Below are positions 52,231-63,944 of a stretch of 64,000 nt of DNA, one piece after another; position 1 is the stretch's first letter; each line of letters starts with the position of its first letter. The DNA lies in assembly GCA_018292915.2 (NCBI GenBank), contig JACVVK020000482.1, positions 16,001-80,000 of the forward strand. Direction: 5' to 3'. The DNA is from Batillaria attramentaria. Lineage: Eukaryota; Mollusca; Gastropoda; Batillariidae. The notes under the pieces were generated by a model. The model saw nothing but the letters and a program-made list of their open reading frames with translations. It ran no database searches and was not told where the DNA came from. The translations under genes were made by a program, and so were the position numbers.

Positions 52231-52475
52231 TCAGGCCTGGAACCAGCAAGGGCTGAAAGGGTTAAGTAGGAGTGAAGTCGTGAGATGCCACAGTTTCATT
52301 CCAGAGTGTACACGAGACGATGTTTGCTTTTTCTTTCTCTTCTTCTGACCTGGACAAATACCACGACGTTTCTTGGGTCTCTTCTCTGCTCGAGCTCTAG
52401 CATGTATCTCATCGTAAGGGTTCTCATCACTGTCGTCATTGTCACACTGAGTGACTTCGTACAGTTCGAGATTTT
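52231..52475 (-). CDS. Gene C alternative last tail exon
   Basis: Phase 1 acceptor CAACCAG. Encodes NLELYEVTQCDNDDSDENPY continuing DEIHARA, then a basic stretch (EKRPKKRRG, KKRKKKQ). It may stop at 52231-52233, or end after 52350 with donor CAG|GTCAGA (126 bases, phase 1-1). YEVT and YDEI suggest a signalling tail. It sits beyond the minisatellite, outside the duplicated arm, so gene B has no equivalent. Confidence 0.55.
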
Positions 52476-53917
52476 CTGGTTGCGGGAACATAGACCTGGG
52501 GCGAACATAGACCTGGGGCGAACATAGACCTGGGGGACATTAACATGGGGGAACATAGACCTGGGGCGAACATGGGGGAACATTAACATGGGGGAACATA
52601 GACCTGGGGGAATTCTACATAGACCTGGGGGAGTATAGACCTGGGGGAACATTAACATGGGGGAACATAGACCTTGGGGAACATAGACCTGGGGGAAACA
52701 TAAACCTGGGGGAACGTAGACCTGGGGGAACATAGACCTGGGGGAACATAGACCTGGGGGAACATAGACCTGGGCGAAGATAGACCCGGGGGAAAATTAA
52801 CATGAGGGAACATAGACCTTGGCGAACATAGACCGGGGGAACATTAACATGGGGGAACATAGACCTGGGGGAACATAGACCTGGGGGAACATAGACCTGG
52901 GCGAACATAGACCTGGAAGAACATAGACCTGTGCGAACATAGACCTGGGGGAACATAGACCTGGGGGAATACTGACCTTGGCGAACATATACCTGGGGGA
53001 ACATAGACCTGGGGGAACATTGACCTGGGGGAACATAGACCTGGGCGAACATAGACCTGGGCGAACATAGACCTGGGCGAGCATAGACCTGGGGGAACAT
53101 AGACCTGGGGGAACATAGACCTGGGGGAACATAGACCTGGGCGAGCATAGACACGGGGGAACATAGACATGGGGGAACATTAACATGGGGGAACATAGAC
53201 CTGGGGGCACATAGACTTGGGGGAACAACGTATCCCTGGAATATTTTGTGTGTTTAAACTACAATATTCACCCAATAATCAGGCTGCACATGTCAGTAGT
53301 TCATAAATAAGTGACCCCTGCTTGAGTCGGTCCGTGAACAAAGTGTAACTGTGAGCCATGGACTCCGGAACGGTCAGAACCGCGGAGGAGGTCGTGGATT
53401 CGGCTCCAAGTAACCATCGGAGTCTTCTGGTGGACTTGCCGGAGGAGGACTTGGGGGTCTTACACCTCGTGGATTGGCTGAAACCATTTTTTTTTTCATA
53501 AATTATGATTTCTTTCATAGTGTACATCCTGAAGGGTCAAAGGCTTCCATACGCATGCTATAATGTATGTAGATGTATTGGGTGCAAAAAGCCGTGTATC
53601 TGACCAGCTTGTACATATTGTATATGTATCTACGGAGATTTTTCAGGGTGTGCACCCTGAAAGCCCCTACAAAAAGCATACTACTGAATAACTACTGAAT
53701 AAAATCTGCATAATTTAGTGTACATCTGTGTGCATTTGCCGACATCCGCATTTCCATAACACTGTTAGTGGTCGTGGTCAGAGGACTAGCTGGAGGTATG
53801 GTTTTGGTTGCATGTTGTTGTCGTTCTTGTTGTTGTCGGTCGTTTCCTTGTTAGTTGGTTGAGGTATAGGATGGAAAGGAGGGGGGGGGGGGCATGGGGG
53901 TGTTGGGGGGGGGGAGC

Positions 53918-53980
<63 letters not shown>

Positions 53981-55812
53981 GAAGATAGCTGGAAGATCTT
54001 GAACGTATTCCTCGAAACTGACCTGCAAGCACCTGCATGGGTGTGGCATCCACCACTTCATAGTTCTCCGAATTTCTGTTCGTCTGGACGTCTGGAAGCT
54101 GCCTCAGCTGTCGTGGGATGATTCCTTGGTACACTGTGATATCTTCCTGTCGTCTTGGCAACGGGCGCTCATAGGTACTGCCTCCTAGAAAACATATCGT
54201 AGAAAATGGCATTGTTTGCTACGGCTTAACCATGTGTTCATTGAATCCCAACCTTGCTACGTATCTGGGCGAAACATCGTTGATCTGCGGTGTCTCACAT
54301 CGTACCCACTTAGACACACGCAAAGTTTTCACAAAACTGAAACATAAACCTAATCGCGAGAAGAAGAGCACTGTGTCTTTTATGTACATAATGTAACTGC
54401 AGTGTGGAAATGCGTTTGCTGGGAGAGTTTGGGTCTTGTGTATTGCATTCAGTGCTGTACTCATTATCAGGATAGACTATTTTGAGTGTGGGTGAGTGGG
54501 TGTTTGAGGGTTTCACGTCTTCTCCCACCACATATGGGGGCGGTCGGTGGTCTAGTGGTTAAGAGACTTGTCACCAATGCGAGAGGTCAAGGGTTCGAGT
54601 CCCACTCCGGGCAGAGAAGTTTTCCTTTTCGTTTGTGGCACACTGACAGTCGATAGCGGCTGCACATACCAGACGAACGAGTTTGTACGTCGGCTGAGCA
54701 CGACGCCGACAGAATAAAGTGCGCCTTTTTATGCTGGCAAGACGGTGTCAATTCACTCAAGAAACTCAAATCCAAACAAAAACACAAGTTTTAAACTTCC
54801 ACTAAAGACACAAACAAACATTCTAACACTTTCGAGGAAATGTAAATTTGCGAGGTGAATGCGAAACCGTTCAAGCACAGCTCAGTCTGTTCACGCTTTG
54901 CACGATTAGAATCCGTTCGAGCGGGAGTCTTCCTGTCGCGATTCTTCGCGAAATATGAAGCTTTGTGTGTGTTTATTCTAATATTTGTAGTACATGTACA
55001 CCGATTAAAGTGTCCTTGCCCCAGCAGCTACATTTTATAAGTGCATGCATGATTCAATCGATTCAAGAAGCTTCTGTTCAATCGGAGATCTATCTAGACT
55101 GACCAGTGACCACGAATCCGCTGCCATTCTCTGCGCCGATAGCAGACGACCGACTCAGTCGATTCTGTTCAGCTTTTTGTCACAGGGTTTGGGTTTCCTA
55201 GCGTTGAACTTACTTACTTTTCATTTGAGAGCGCAGCGTGTGGAAGGTCAAGTCTGCTGCCGTGTCGAACTTGAGCAGCGGGATTTGTGTCCGGCTTGCC
55301 ACAAATCAGTAAACAGCATACATGTGGGTGAGACGCCAGCTTTGATTGAACTTTTTGAGAACAACTTACGATAGGTGTTGGTTAAAACTGTCCGAAATTT
55401 GAGGAAGGAGTGCTTGCTAGGTACAGGCTACTGTCGTTTTGTATTTGAGCAACGAGCTAATGAAGTCGGAAACACCGATATGCCGAGTCACTGAGAATGT
55501 TTCGTCGTCGACGTTGTTGACATAGGGAGCGAGTTCTCCCCGAAGAGTAATAATACATGTAACTGGTCATCGATGACGTTGGGTTTTGTTTTGTTTTTTT
55601 TTTTGCCAAAAAGGATGTATCTCTGTTCTTTTTCTCTGAAAGAAAGAACCCTTTTGCAGGGAACCATGCCTGATTGTCATGTGATGTGCTCTGTGTCACA
55701 TGATTTCTCAAGTACTAGTACAATACGGACAGTTATTCCACAGGAGAGATCAAAGAAAAGGAAGCCGCTATGGATGATAAGTTGGCTTCTCTGAAGTGTA
55801 GCTACCTTATAA

Positions 55813-55884
<72 letters not shown>

Positions 55885-58800
55885 ATTGTACGTGTTATCA
55901 ACGTAAAGTTTATACCTCTTTTCTTTTGCATGAAGATGACAACGAAGACGACAAAGCCAATGACGACCAGTATTCCGGCGGCTGCCCCCACAATTGTAGC
56001 AGGAGAAGGGGCTCCGTTCTCAGTCTGGTCGTGTTTAGGGCCTTGTGGTCCATCGCCCATTGGTGCTGAAACAAAGATAACTTATGACACAAAGTATTTG
56101 ATACGTACATTTTTCTTTTTACTCTAGTTTTGAATACAAAGTTCGTTAGATGAGGTATATGACAAAAGCCTTCAAATTCATATGGGGAAGAAGGGATGGC
56201 CGACTGGTACAGCGTAGGACTCACAATGTCCGGGTCGTGAGTTCAAATCCCGGATGGGGTCAACTATTTGTACTGGCTCTTTTTCTCGTTGCCCCGTCTT
56301 TGACCACCCTCGTGGTGGAAAAAGACGTTAAACTCGGGCATACCCACCGACCCACCCACCCTCGAATTCATAATACTGGTACGTACGGACACATGTTTAT
56401 CTCAAACACGCTTAAGTCGAACTTCAGATAAGTCGAAATCAAAGACATTTTCCCGGCCAAACTTGTTCTTTGTGTGACTAAATTTTCCACGGATAAGTCG
56501 GACAAGTACTTCAAAACGGATAAGTCAAACTTCGGTTATGTCAAACAAACTTTTCCAATGCCTGGGGCCAAATATTTGTGCCGGCCTTTTCTCGTTGCCC
56601 CGTCTTTGGTATCACCCTTATGTGGTGGAAAAGGACGTTAAACCCCCAAACCCCCACCCATACACCCTCATATCCTTGTCAGACACGGGTCATAGACCAA
56701 CTGATTTTTTTTAAATGCCCGATCATTTTCTAACCAAGGTGCACATATAGTTGGTTTTTTATGGTTTTCTTCTTACTGCAGGACAAATTCCTATACTGTT
56801 TCAGTCAGTTCAGGACAATACCCTGGGCTTAAAACAGTCCATGATCCAAACAGGAAAAGATTAAGTTGCAATGGCGCATTTCTACTTTGTTAGGCTAGAT
56901 GTTAGGCTAGAGGTTGTCCGGGAACATGCTCCCCTGGAAGTTTTCTTGTAAAATGAGACACAAACCTGTGCAATATGGTGTATTTTGGCATGACTTTAAG
57001 TGCTTCAGAGGAGAAAACACTCGTGTTGGAGGATTTTTTTTTTTGTTAGCCTAAGGTGGAAATATGTCTAAAGGTGGAAGATTTTAAGCTCTGCGTAATG
57101 CATGTAGTTCCCACTGATGTAAAGCCTTGCACAGTATGTATGTATTCATTCACCATCCACCTGCCATTTTGAGTATAACAAGCACACTTATTGGAAATTG
57201 TGCTGCACATACATGTACAAACAAAAGGAGGCAACTTCAACTGAGTACATGCAACCAATTTAACTACATGTACAACTCAACAAGAAATAGTCCACACTGG
57301 GATCCCAGCCCTGCCTCCATGGCACAGGGGATGGAACCTAGGGCCAGTTTGGACACAGACCAACACATTTACCACTGGACTACATCCCTTGTTTTTGTTT
57401 AAGTACTTTCTCACTTACCACTGGACTAATACCCCTGCATTTTCTCGGACCTGTCTGTCTCAATACTCCTATACAGTATGCCATGCTCTGTTTCCTGTTG
57501 TCGGCTCCCTTGATCCTGCTCGGCTCGCAGCGCCAGAAAAGTTGTAACCGGGTGCCCAGGGAGGGTCCGGTTGATGCAGGCAGGGAGGCAAACACAGCGG
57601 TCGCTATGACATGAGTTTTGTCACAGGAAAACAACAAACAGGGTACAAAACAAACGCAGTCACAAGCGGCAGGGCTGGGAGCGAGAGTGTGGGCTTGCAG
57701 CAAACCGTGGCTCGCGGCTCTTTATATGCGCCCAGCGCGGCACGCAAAGAAAGCAACGGCCGCTCGCAGCAGATAAGAGGCAAGATGCACGTGTAGCGGC
57801 GAAATCTGTGTTTGTTAGCACACAGGAAACTAAAGATAGCGGGCATAATACAACAGCTACAAACTTCAAACAAATTGCATTCAAAAGAGTGTGAAAAGTA
57901 CTTTAAGACTATATAATAGTTTAAGATCTAATCAAGACACAGGCAATTTTCTTAATAGTTTAAGATCTAATCAAGACACAGGCAATTTTCTATCGCCGAT
58001 TAAGGAACGTAAAGACAGGAACCATGCATTCGAAAAGTGGTGAAAATGGCAAAATACACCCGTTAAACTAGCACTAAAAACAAAACATGATTAGAAAGTA
58101 CAAACTCTCCTGAAACTACTATAGTTTACACGATAACTTTGGGCTAAGTGACTGCGAAGATATTTAGCACTAAATGGACACAAACAAACACAACCAATTG
58201 GCACATGAGCCACCGTGGTTCCGCAACGCTGCACACGTGCGGCTAGAGTACAGGCGAACAAAGCCTGCGGCACACAGCTGGCCGGAGAGCCTAGGGTAGT
58301 GGGCGAGAGGGTCCAAACCACTACACTACACTAAGCTATGTCCTCACTGTCTCAGTACTTACTGAATGTCTCTCACAGCACTACGCTACGTCCACACTAT
58401 GTCTCAGTACTTACTGAATGGCATTTACAGCTACCTCACCTTACAGCTATGTCTCACTGTCTCAATACTTACTGAATGTCTCTCACACCACTACGCTACG
58501 TCCACACTATGTCTCAGTACTTACTGACTGTCTCTCACAGCACTACGCTATGTCTCCGCTGTCTCAATACTTACTGTCTCTCACAGCACTAAGGTAGGTC
58601 ACCACTATGTCTCAGTACTTACTGACTGCCTCTCACAGCACTAAGGTAGGTCACCACTATGTCTCAGTACTTACTGACTGCCTCTCACAGCACTAAGGTA
58701 GGTCACCACTATGTCTCAGTACTTACTGACTGTCTCTCACAGCACTAAGCTACGTCACCACTATGTCTCAGAACTTACTGACTGTCTCTCACAGCACTAA

Positions 58801-61800
58801 GGTACGTCACCACTATGTCTCAGTACTTACTGTCTCTCAAAGCACTTAGGTAGGTCACCACTATGTCTCTGTACTTACTGACTGTCTCTCACAGCACTAA
58901 GGTAGGTCACCACTATGTCTCAGTACTTACTGACTGTCTCTCACAGCACTAAGGTACGTCCCCACTATGTCTCAGTACTTACTGACTGTCGCCGTTGTTC
59001 CTTGAATCTGCTCAGCAATACCAAGGCCGACCTTAGATTTTGCAGAGACCTCGATGATGTAGCTGGTGTTCGCCTCCAGGTCGCGGACTGATGTTTGTGT
59101 TATGATCTCATCATTGCTCACTGCACACAAGATACGAAAGTAATTAACTATGTAGGGCAAAAGCACCCCTAATTCCTTTTCTAAGTTACACGCAAAGTAT
59201 GTGCAACACCCTACATGCACACAACATCAACATCAGATCTATTAATTGGACTGGCTTTAAGTTTTGCGAGAATGGTCCTAAAATTTGAACAAAGCCTCCA
59301 TATTCTGGCTGTATGTTTTTGCTTTTGTTCTGCTTTTTTGTTTGTTTGTTTTGGTTTTATGTCGTTTGTTTGTTTGTTTGTTGTTTTTGTTTGTTTTATG
59401 TTTTGTTTGTTTGTTTGTTTGTTTGTTTGTTTGTTTTGGGGGGTGTTACGTCGCTAACTGCAGACTGTCGCTAACTGCAGAAAGTTGTAGGCGCATGTGG
59501 GAAATAAGGAGCACTCCCCGCACTCCTCATCTCGTTATACACATTCCGGCGGGACCGCTGTCGTCTGCTGCAATGCCTTTCCCCCCTTTGCCTCACCGAT
59601 CTCACATACACTTTTTTTAATACTGAACGAGGATTTTGTGGGGTTAGCAGCTGTAGCGCTGAAATAGCAAAAGCATGTGAATGATGGAGGAAAGCATGCC
59701 GGCTATACATTCATTACACTGCACTGGCCACCTGGCCGGCTGAGCGCGCGGAGATTGTTTTGACTACTTTGTTTTCATCCGACACGGCAGTGCTCAAAGT
59801 GACTGAGTACAACGCTGCACAAAACAAGAGCACATGATACGCAAACGTGCATGCCATTCTTGCAAATCACGCGCCTGTACCTCGCGCGCACTCGAGGTCA
59901 AGGTCAGCACTGCATTAGTTCGGAAGTTCTCATTAAATTATCACGGAACGCAATTTTTTAAACTACGTTATGTTTGCTGCTTTTATTGATCAACAAATCC
60001 TTAGGTGGTGGCGTGTTAACATTACCATTGTGATTTAATTACCAGATTAGTGATGTATCCCAGTTATCATCAGTTTCTGCGATCTGTCTGCAGTTAGCGA
60101 CGTCACAGGGGGTGGGGGGCTTTTGTTTGTTATTTTTGTCTTTTGTTTTTTGGTTTGTTCTTTGTTGCTATTCTCTTGTTTTTGTTTTGTTTTGTTTTTT
60201 GAGGGGGGGGGGAGGAGGGGCGTGTCTTTATGATTTTTCAAGGACTATGATGATAAAGAGAACAATGAAAATGCTGACGATTACTACAATGACAACCTCT
60301 ATGCCGCTTTCACCTCCTTGATAAAGTCTGACTGTACACAGCTTCTCTGACACACACCTACAGGAACACTTTACCTCGGGGAGCATTGTGTGTCTTTGCA
60401 GTGTCCTTCCCTTCACCTTGCTTCCACGTTCTGATTTCATAGGCTATGACGGGCTGTCCGCCATTGTCATCTGGAGTCTCGATGTTCAAGACAAGCAGAG
60501 TGGGTTTTGACTGTGTTACTGTCACACTCTTGGGTGCAGCAGGGAAAGCTGTAGACAATAAAATAAATAAATAAATGATGCATGAATAAATAAAATAAAT
60601 AAATACAGAAAGAGAGAGAGAGAGAGAGGGGGGAGAGAGAGAGAGAGAGAGTAGTTTTTTTCCACTCATATTTCAAAATGACACTGTCGCATGGTAGTAC
60701 ATGTAGTATGTAGCAGGTGGGTGGGTGGGTGTTTGGGAGTTTTAACACCTTTTCCACCATGTATGGGTAATATCAAAGACGGGGCAATGAGAAAAAGACC
60801 AGTACAAATATTTGGCCCCAGCCGGGATTGCACAGCAACAGGTGCTCCAACATCTCTCAGAAATCTCACCATTTTGTCTCTGAGACTATTCATTCAAACG
60901 TTCATCATGTCCATGAGGGCCAGCAGGACTTACTTGCTTGTTTGAACTCCAGGGTCTGTTCTTTGCCTGACGGGTTGAGTTTGTTGACCGCACGACAAAT
61001 GTAGCTACCAAACACATTATCCACAGTGTCCGCACGAACACTTGGCTGCAAACAGAAACATTCACATGTGTAATAGACAGCTTGTCTACACAGCTATATC
61101 ACTGTAATAATAACCATGACAATGGCTCTGTAAGTGATGAAATGTTTGTATAAAACTTGATCACAGACCTGCCTACCCCCCTAAAATACCCTTCAGCAGT
61201 TTGCCTTTGACAAAACTTCATTTTCATTTCTGGGGTCTCCATCAGTTGTAACCCGACTTCACCTTAGCTAACATGAAGCAGTTTGTATGTAGCCGTCAGG
61301 CTGTATTATCGTGAAATTTTAGTAATCCCACTGGTTCGTCAATTAAATTAGATCTGAAGACACACCACCATCCAGTCACCCAATTGATACATTATTGAAT
61401 GCAGTCTATTGAACTGATCTGGAAAATCGCACTTGTTTTTCGGCCAAAAATCTTAATCGTAAGAATCGTCATAGTGGCGTAGTTTGAGGCCAGTTTCCAC
61501 ACAACCTACAGACAAATTGTAGAGGTAGGTGCAAAAACGAATAAATAACCCACTCAGAATAATGTAGGACAATGCAAACAAACAATTCAGCTGGGCACCT
61601 TTGTCAAGGACAACAATAGACAACACTAACCTTCACCTTCAATTTAAACTTAACTTTATCGTGCTGCAGTAAACTGTGAACTTTTACGGGCTGTAGTATG
61701 GGACCTCAGAAAGCCAATACCACAGTGCCTTCCAGTGTTCCTGCCTGACAGATTATGGAACTTACAATGAGATAGCTGATGGCCTTGGTGGGGACGCCCG

Positions 61801-62897
61801 AGTTTCCAGCAATGACCGTGTAGTCCGTTCCCTGCTGCACTTCCTGATTGTTGTACCACCAAGAAATGACAGGCTCTGGGTTGCCGTTGGCAACACAGGT
61901 CAGGTTGGTTGAGCCTCCTATCCAGCCGTAGAACGCAGTCCCTGCATTTGCCTGGTCGCTGAAGTTTGGAGCGTCTGTGGAAGAACATAAACCAAAGTTT
62001 TACACAAATTTCTAACTTCCATCTCCCACCAGTCGAAGCACAGAGCCTAATTGCATCTGCTATGATTGTGATTGAAACCAAGGCAACAGAAATGATTTCT
62101 CCAGTCCTTTAAGAGCTTCACTGGCTTCCCATCTCACAGTTCTCTACTAAACATTTTGATCTGCACCAGAGTACCTCAGTATCTTAAACTAGAGAGGCAG
62201 AAGCCTCCATGGCTCCCTTGTGACAGGTCAAGGTCATTCAAAAGTGTAAAAATCTTATCACTATCTATCGTCAAGCCAAGTAAGGTGTCTCTGGTGTTCT
62301 TAGTTCCTAGCAATATTACAGATTTCTCAAAAACCGTTTGTATGGCCTTGTCCTTGGGTCAGGGTCGTTCAAATAAGACCTCATCAATGGCTATCATTAT
62401 GCCAAGTTGAGCGCCTCTAGTAGTTGTAGTTTCTCCAAAAACGGTAATACTGAAATTCACATCAGACAGCTTTAATGACCTTGACCTTGAGTCAAGGTCA
62501 TCTAAATGATATGTATGCATAGGTCTTATCAATGTCTATTAACACACCAGGTTTGGCGCCTCTGCTGTTTGTTGTTTATGAAAAAGGCCAATGTTAAGGT
62601 TTCACAAAAATAGCTTTTACGGCCTTGACCTTGACACAAAGCCATTGAATACATCTATATCTGTAAAGTTCTTATCGATGTCTATCATCATGCAAAGTTT
62701 AAAACCTCTGGTTTTGTAGACTCCTAGAAAATGCCAAATTAACTTTTCAGACAGACAGCTTTAGTGACCTGGACCTTGAGTCAAGGTCATTCAAAATGAT
62801 ATATTTTGAAAGGTCTAACGGTTGTCTATCAGCATGCCAAGTTTGGTGCTTCTGCTGTTTGTACATTCTGAGAAAATACCAATGCTAAGGTTTTGCG

Positions 62898-62962
<65 letters not shown>

Positions 62963-63944
62963 CGGAGGGTTATTCAAGGTTTCAAGGCAGCCAGAAATGG
63001 ACAAGTGATCCAGTTACGTGTACTGTTTTCAACATTACACAAGCATAGTGTAGCCAAATGTCCACTATCAATGTGGATAATACAGCAAAATTCAATTGTG
63101 TGAAAGTAAAAATCGGAAATTCAGCAGTCAGGTGAACAGCAGCTGAAGAGGTAAAGACAATGTGACATCACTGACGAAGCACACTGCACAGAAGACAAAA
63201 CACCCCTGATTTTTGCACTTTACACGCAACTATTGTGCACATAAAGATTCATGACTCTGACAAGGTTTAACCACATTTAGATCTGATGCAGCAAGAAACG
63301 TGAACAGCACAATACATGTTCAAATAGGCCTAGGGTTAGGGGTTAGGGTTTGTGGTATAGGTGCAATCGCAATGTCCAGTAGGCCACCGAAGTGCATTAA
63401 TGTTAGATGAAGTGCAAATGGCTCTAGACAACGAATTCCAGAAGAAGATTATTTGCAAAAGCAACGCCCAAAGTCGTTGTGGCCGCTGTTCTATCAGTTG
63501 CTCCATCAATCTGTTTACTCCCCCCAGAAATGATCACCCTTACGTGGTGGAAAAGGACGTTAAACACCCACCCACCCACCCCCCAGAAATCTCCAAATTA
63601 TTAACCTTCGGGCTTTCTCCAAGCGGATATGGAAATGACCTTTCAGTGTGTTGATCATGAATATAAATGTGTGCAATCTTTGGGTTTGAGCAAGAAGTCA
63701 TACTTTGTGAGGTGCATTTTGCCTTCAACTGTACATACACAGACCAAAATGACCACTTACACTGAACATCAATGCGTCCTGCTTTCTCCTCCATTCCGGC
63801 TTCATTCTCGGCCTTACAGACATACTCAGCTGAGTGCTCAGGTTTGAGGTTGGGAATGATGAGTTTCAAGGTCGTAGTGGTGATAGAGGTGAACTCATTC
63901 TCATCGTCCGTCTGAGAATATTCCTCTACGCGAATTTCCTCTCC
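52231..63944 (-). CDS. Gene C: Ig/FN3 transmembrane cell-adhesion-type receptor (5' part outside window)
   Basis: Exons in transcript order: 63944-63761 (Ig second half), 61974-61766 (Ig first half), 61045-60934 (Ig second half), 60548-60375 and 59120-58983 (one FN3), 56065-55916 (transmembrane), 54184-54023 (tail), then either 53477-53374 with a stop or 52475-52231. Phases alternate 0/1 within Ig domains and stay phase 1 after, so all join in frame. Ig domains split over two exons followed by FN3 resemble the NCAM/fasciclin-II class. It is the FN3-to-transmembrane junction across a 2.9 kb intron that is least certain, since the tail module was copied by the inverted duplication. Confidence 0.68.
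52490..53235 (-). repeat. Minisatellite, right arm
   Basis: About 745 bp of AGGTCTATGTTCCCCC-type units (minus strand), with some ATGTTAATGTTCCCC units. About twice as long as the left-arm array. Confidence 0.93.
53374..53477 (-). CDS. Gene C last exon (gene B-like) and stop
   Basis: 104 bases, phase 1 in. One codon shorter than gene B. Keeps DSDGYLEPNP and PPPRF-stop. Confidence 0.8.
53919..53977. repeat. (GT)n microsatellite
   Basis: GT tract after G-rich sequence, in the position of the left-arm SINE. Confidence 0.95.
54023..54184 (-). CDS. Gene C exon: cytoplasmic tail 1
   Basis: 162 bases, phase 1-1. Differs from gene B by few residues. Keeps TYERPL, TVYQGI and YEVV. Confidence 0.83.
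54535..54612 (+). mobile_element. Second tRNA-derived SINE family, right-arm copy
   Basis: GGTCTAGTGGTTAAGAG and GGTTCGAGTCCCAC. Mirror of 43434-43510. Confidence 0.65.
54640..55740. other. Right-arm private DNA, nothing recognised
   Basis: No counterpart in the left arm. No exon or repeat family identified. Confidence 0.45.
55818..55882. repeat. (GT)n microsatellite
   Basis: Mirror of the AC tract at 42858-42948. Confidence 0.95.
55916..56065 (-). CDS. Gene C exon: transmembrane segment
   Basis: 150 bases, phase 1-1, acceptor TTGTTTCAG, donor GTATAA. MGDGPQGPKHDQTENG, hydrophobic AAAGILVVIGFVVFVVIF, then MQKKRG. Confidence 0.85.
56196..56375 (+). mobile_element. tRNA-derived SINE, right-arm copy
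   Basis: GATGGCCGACTGGTACAGCG, GAGTTCAAATCCCGG, GTTGCCCCGTCTTTGA and tail AAAGACGTTAAACTC. Mirror of 42365-42555. Confidence 0.85.
56556..56672 (+). mobile_element. tRNA-derived SINE, body and tail only
   Basis: GGGGCCAAATATTTGTGCCG, GTTGCCCCGTCTTTGGTATC, AAAGGACGTTAAACCCCC. Head missing. Confidence 0.8.
56673..57296. other. Intron of gene C, nothing recognised
   Basis: No exon or named repeat seen. Confidence 0.45.
57297..57440 (-). mobile_element. tRNA-derived SINE-like repeat
   Basis: Minus strand TAGTCCAGTGGTAAATGTG (A-box-like) and GGTTCCATCCCC (B-box-like). A second A-box-like TAGTCCAGTGGTAAGTGAG lies next to it. Confidence 0.5.
57545..58325 (-). mobile_element. LTR-like block with TATA box and primer-site-like sequence
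   Basis: On the minus strand the block starts TGTAGTGGTTTGGACC, has GCATATAAAGAGC near 57730, and ends GGTTACAAC. TCTGGCGCTGCGAGCCGAG follows, looking like the primer-binding region after a Gypsy-type LTR. A 44 bp direct repeat (AGTTTAAGATCTAATCAAGA...) is at about 57914-57992. No gag or pol. Solo LTR or truncated element; moderate to low confidence. Confidence 0.35.
58330..58983 (-). repeat. Minisatellite made of a 5' splice site, about a dozen units
   Basis: Units of about 52 bp, each containing (minus strand) CAGTAAGTACTGAGACATAG. The last unit is the true end of exon 59120-58983 (GTCA|GTAAGTACTGAG), so the array copies the exon/intron junction into the intron. Confidence 0.88.
58983..59120 (-). 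CDS. Gene C exon: FN3 domain, second half
   Basis: 138 bases, phase 1-1, acceptor TGTGCAG, donor GTAAGT. Contains LEANTSYIIEVSAKSKVGLG, the F/G-strand pattern of FN3. Confidence 0.82.
59446..60105. mobile_element. Candidate DNA transposon remnant
   Basis: ACGTCGCTAACTGCAGAC near 59449 and its inverted form TCTGCAGTTAGCGACGT near 60087 bound about 660 bp, lying in the FN3 intron. TTTG repeats flank the left side. No transposase frame seen. Confidence 0.5.
60375..60548 (-). CDS. Gene C exon: FN3 domain, first half
   Basis: 174 bases, phase 1-1, acceptor GTCTACAG, donor GTAAAG. Starts AAPKSVTV, then IETPDDNGGQPVIAYEIRTW, the conserved FN3 B/C-strand region. Confidence 0.84.
60705..60835 (-). 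mobile_element. tRNA-derived SINE, truncated head
   Basis: Minus strand: GGGGCCAAATATTTGTACTG, GCCCCGTCTTTGATATT and tail AAACTCCCAAACACCCACCC. Confidence 0.8.
60934..61045 (-). CDS. Gene C exon: Ig domain, second half
   Basis: 112 bases, phase 0 in and 1 out, acceptor TGTTTGCAG, donor GTAAGT. GSYICRAVNKLNPSGKEQTL is the Y-x-C strand of an Ig domain. Confidence 0.83.
61046..61765. other. Gene C intron inside the Ig domain
   Basis: Nothing recognised. Confidence 0.5.
61766..61974 (-). CDS. Gene C exon: Ig domain, first half
   Basis: 209 bases, phase 1 in and 0 out, acceptor TTCCACAG, donor GTAAGT. GGSTNLTCVANGNPEPVISW is the C-x-W half of an I-set domain. NLT is a glycosylation sequon. Confidence 0.85.
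62190..62990 (+). repeat. Interspersed repeat with TCAAGGTCA sites, copy 2
   Basis: Shorter relative of 11470-12945: GCAGAAGCCTCC, GGTCAAGGTCATTCAAA, GACCTTGAGTCAAGGTCA, AAGTTTGGTGCTTCTGCTGT, then (AC)n at 62897-62960 and GACGGAGG. Confidence 0.75.
62991..63531. other. Gene C intron, nothing recognised
   Basis: Contains AGGGTTAGGGGTTAGGGTTT near 63330, too short to call telomeric. Confidence 0.5.
63532..63585 (+). mobile_element. tRNA-derived SINE, tail fragment
   Basis: ATCACCCTTACGTGGTGGAA, AAGGACGTTAAACACCC and CACCCACC only. Confidence 0.65.
63761..63944 (-). CDS. Gene C exon: Ig domain, second half (first exon seen)
   Basis: 184 bases, phase 0 in and 1 out, acceptor CTTGCAG, donor GTAAGT. 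LKPEHSAEYVCKAENEAG is the F-strand of an I-set domain. Its first half must lie upstream of the window's right edge. Confidence 0.83.

Larger units (their letters stand above)
52490..56480 (-). other. Inverted duplication, right arm
   Basis: Mirror of 42245-45290. Both arms end outward at CACAAAGAACAAG/CTTGTTCTTTGTG and inward in the minisatellite. The right arm has private DNA at about 54640-55740. Confidence 0.88.

Noticed and set aside
58330..58983. CRISPR-like array
   Set aside because: Units are contiguous with variable ends and no unique spacers, in a eukaryotic intron; a minisatellite explains it.
63325..63352. TTAGGG-like words as an interstitial telomere
   Set aside because: Only about three imperfect units; not enough to claim telomeric origin.
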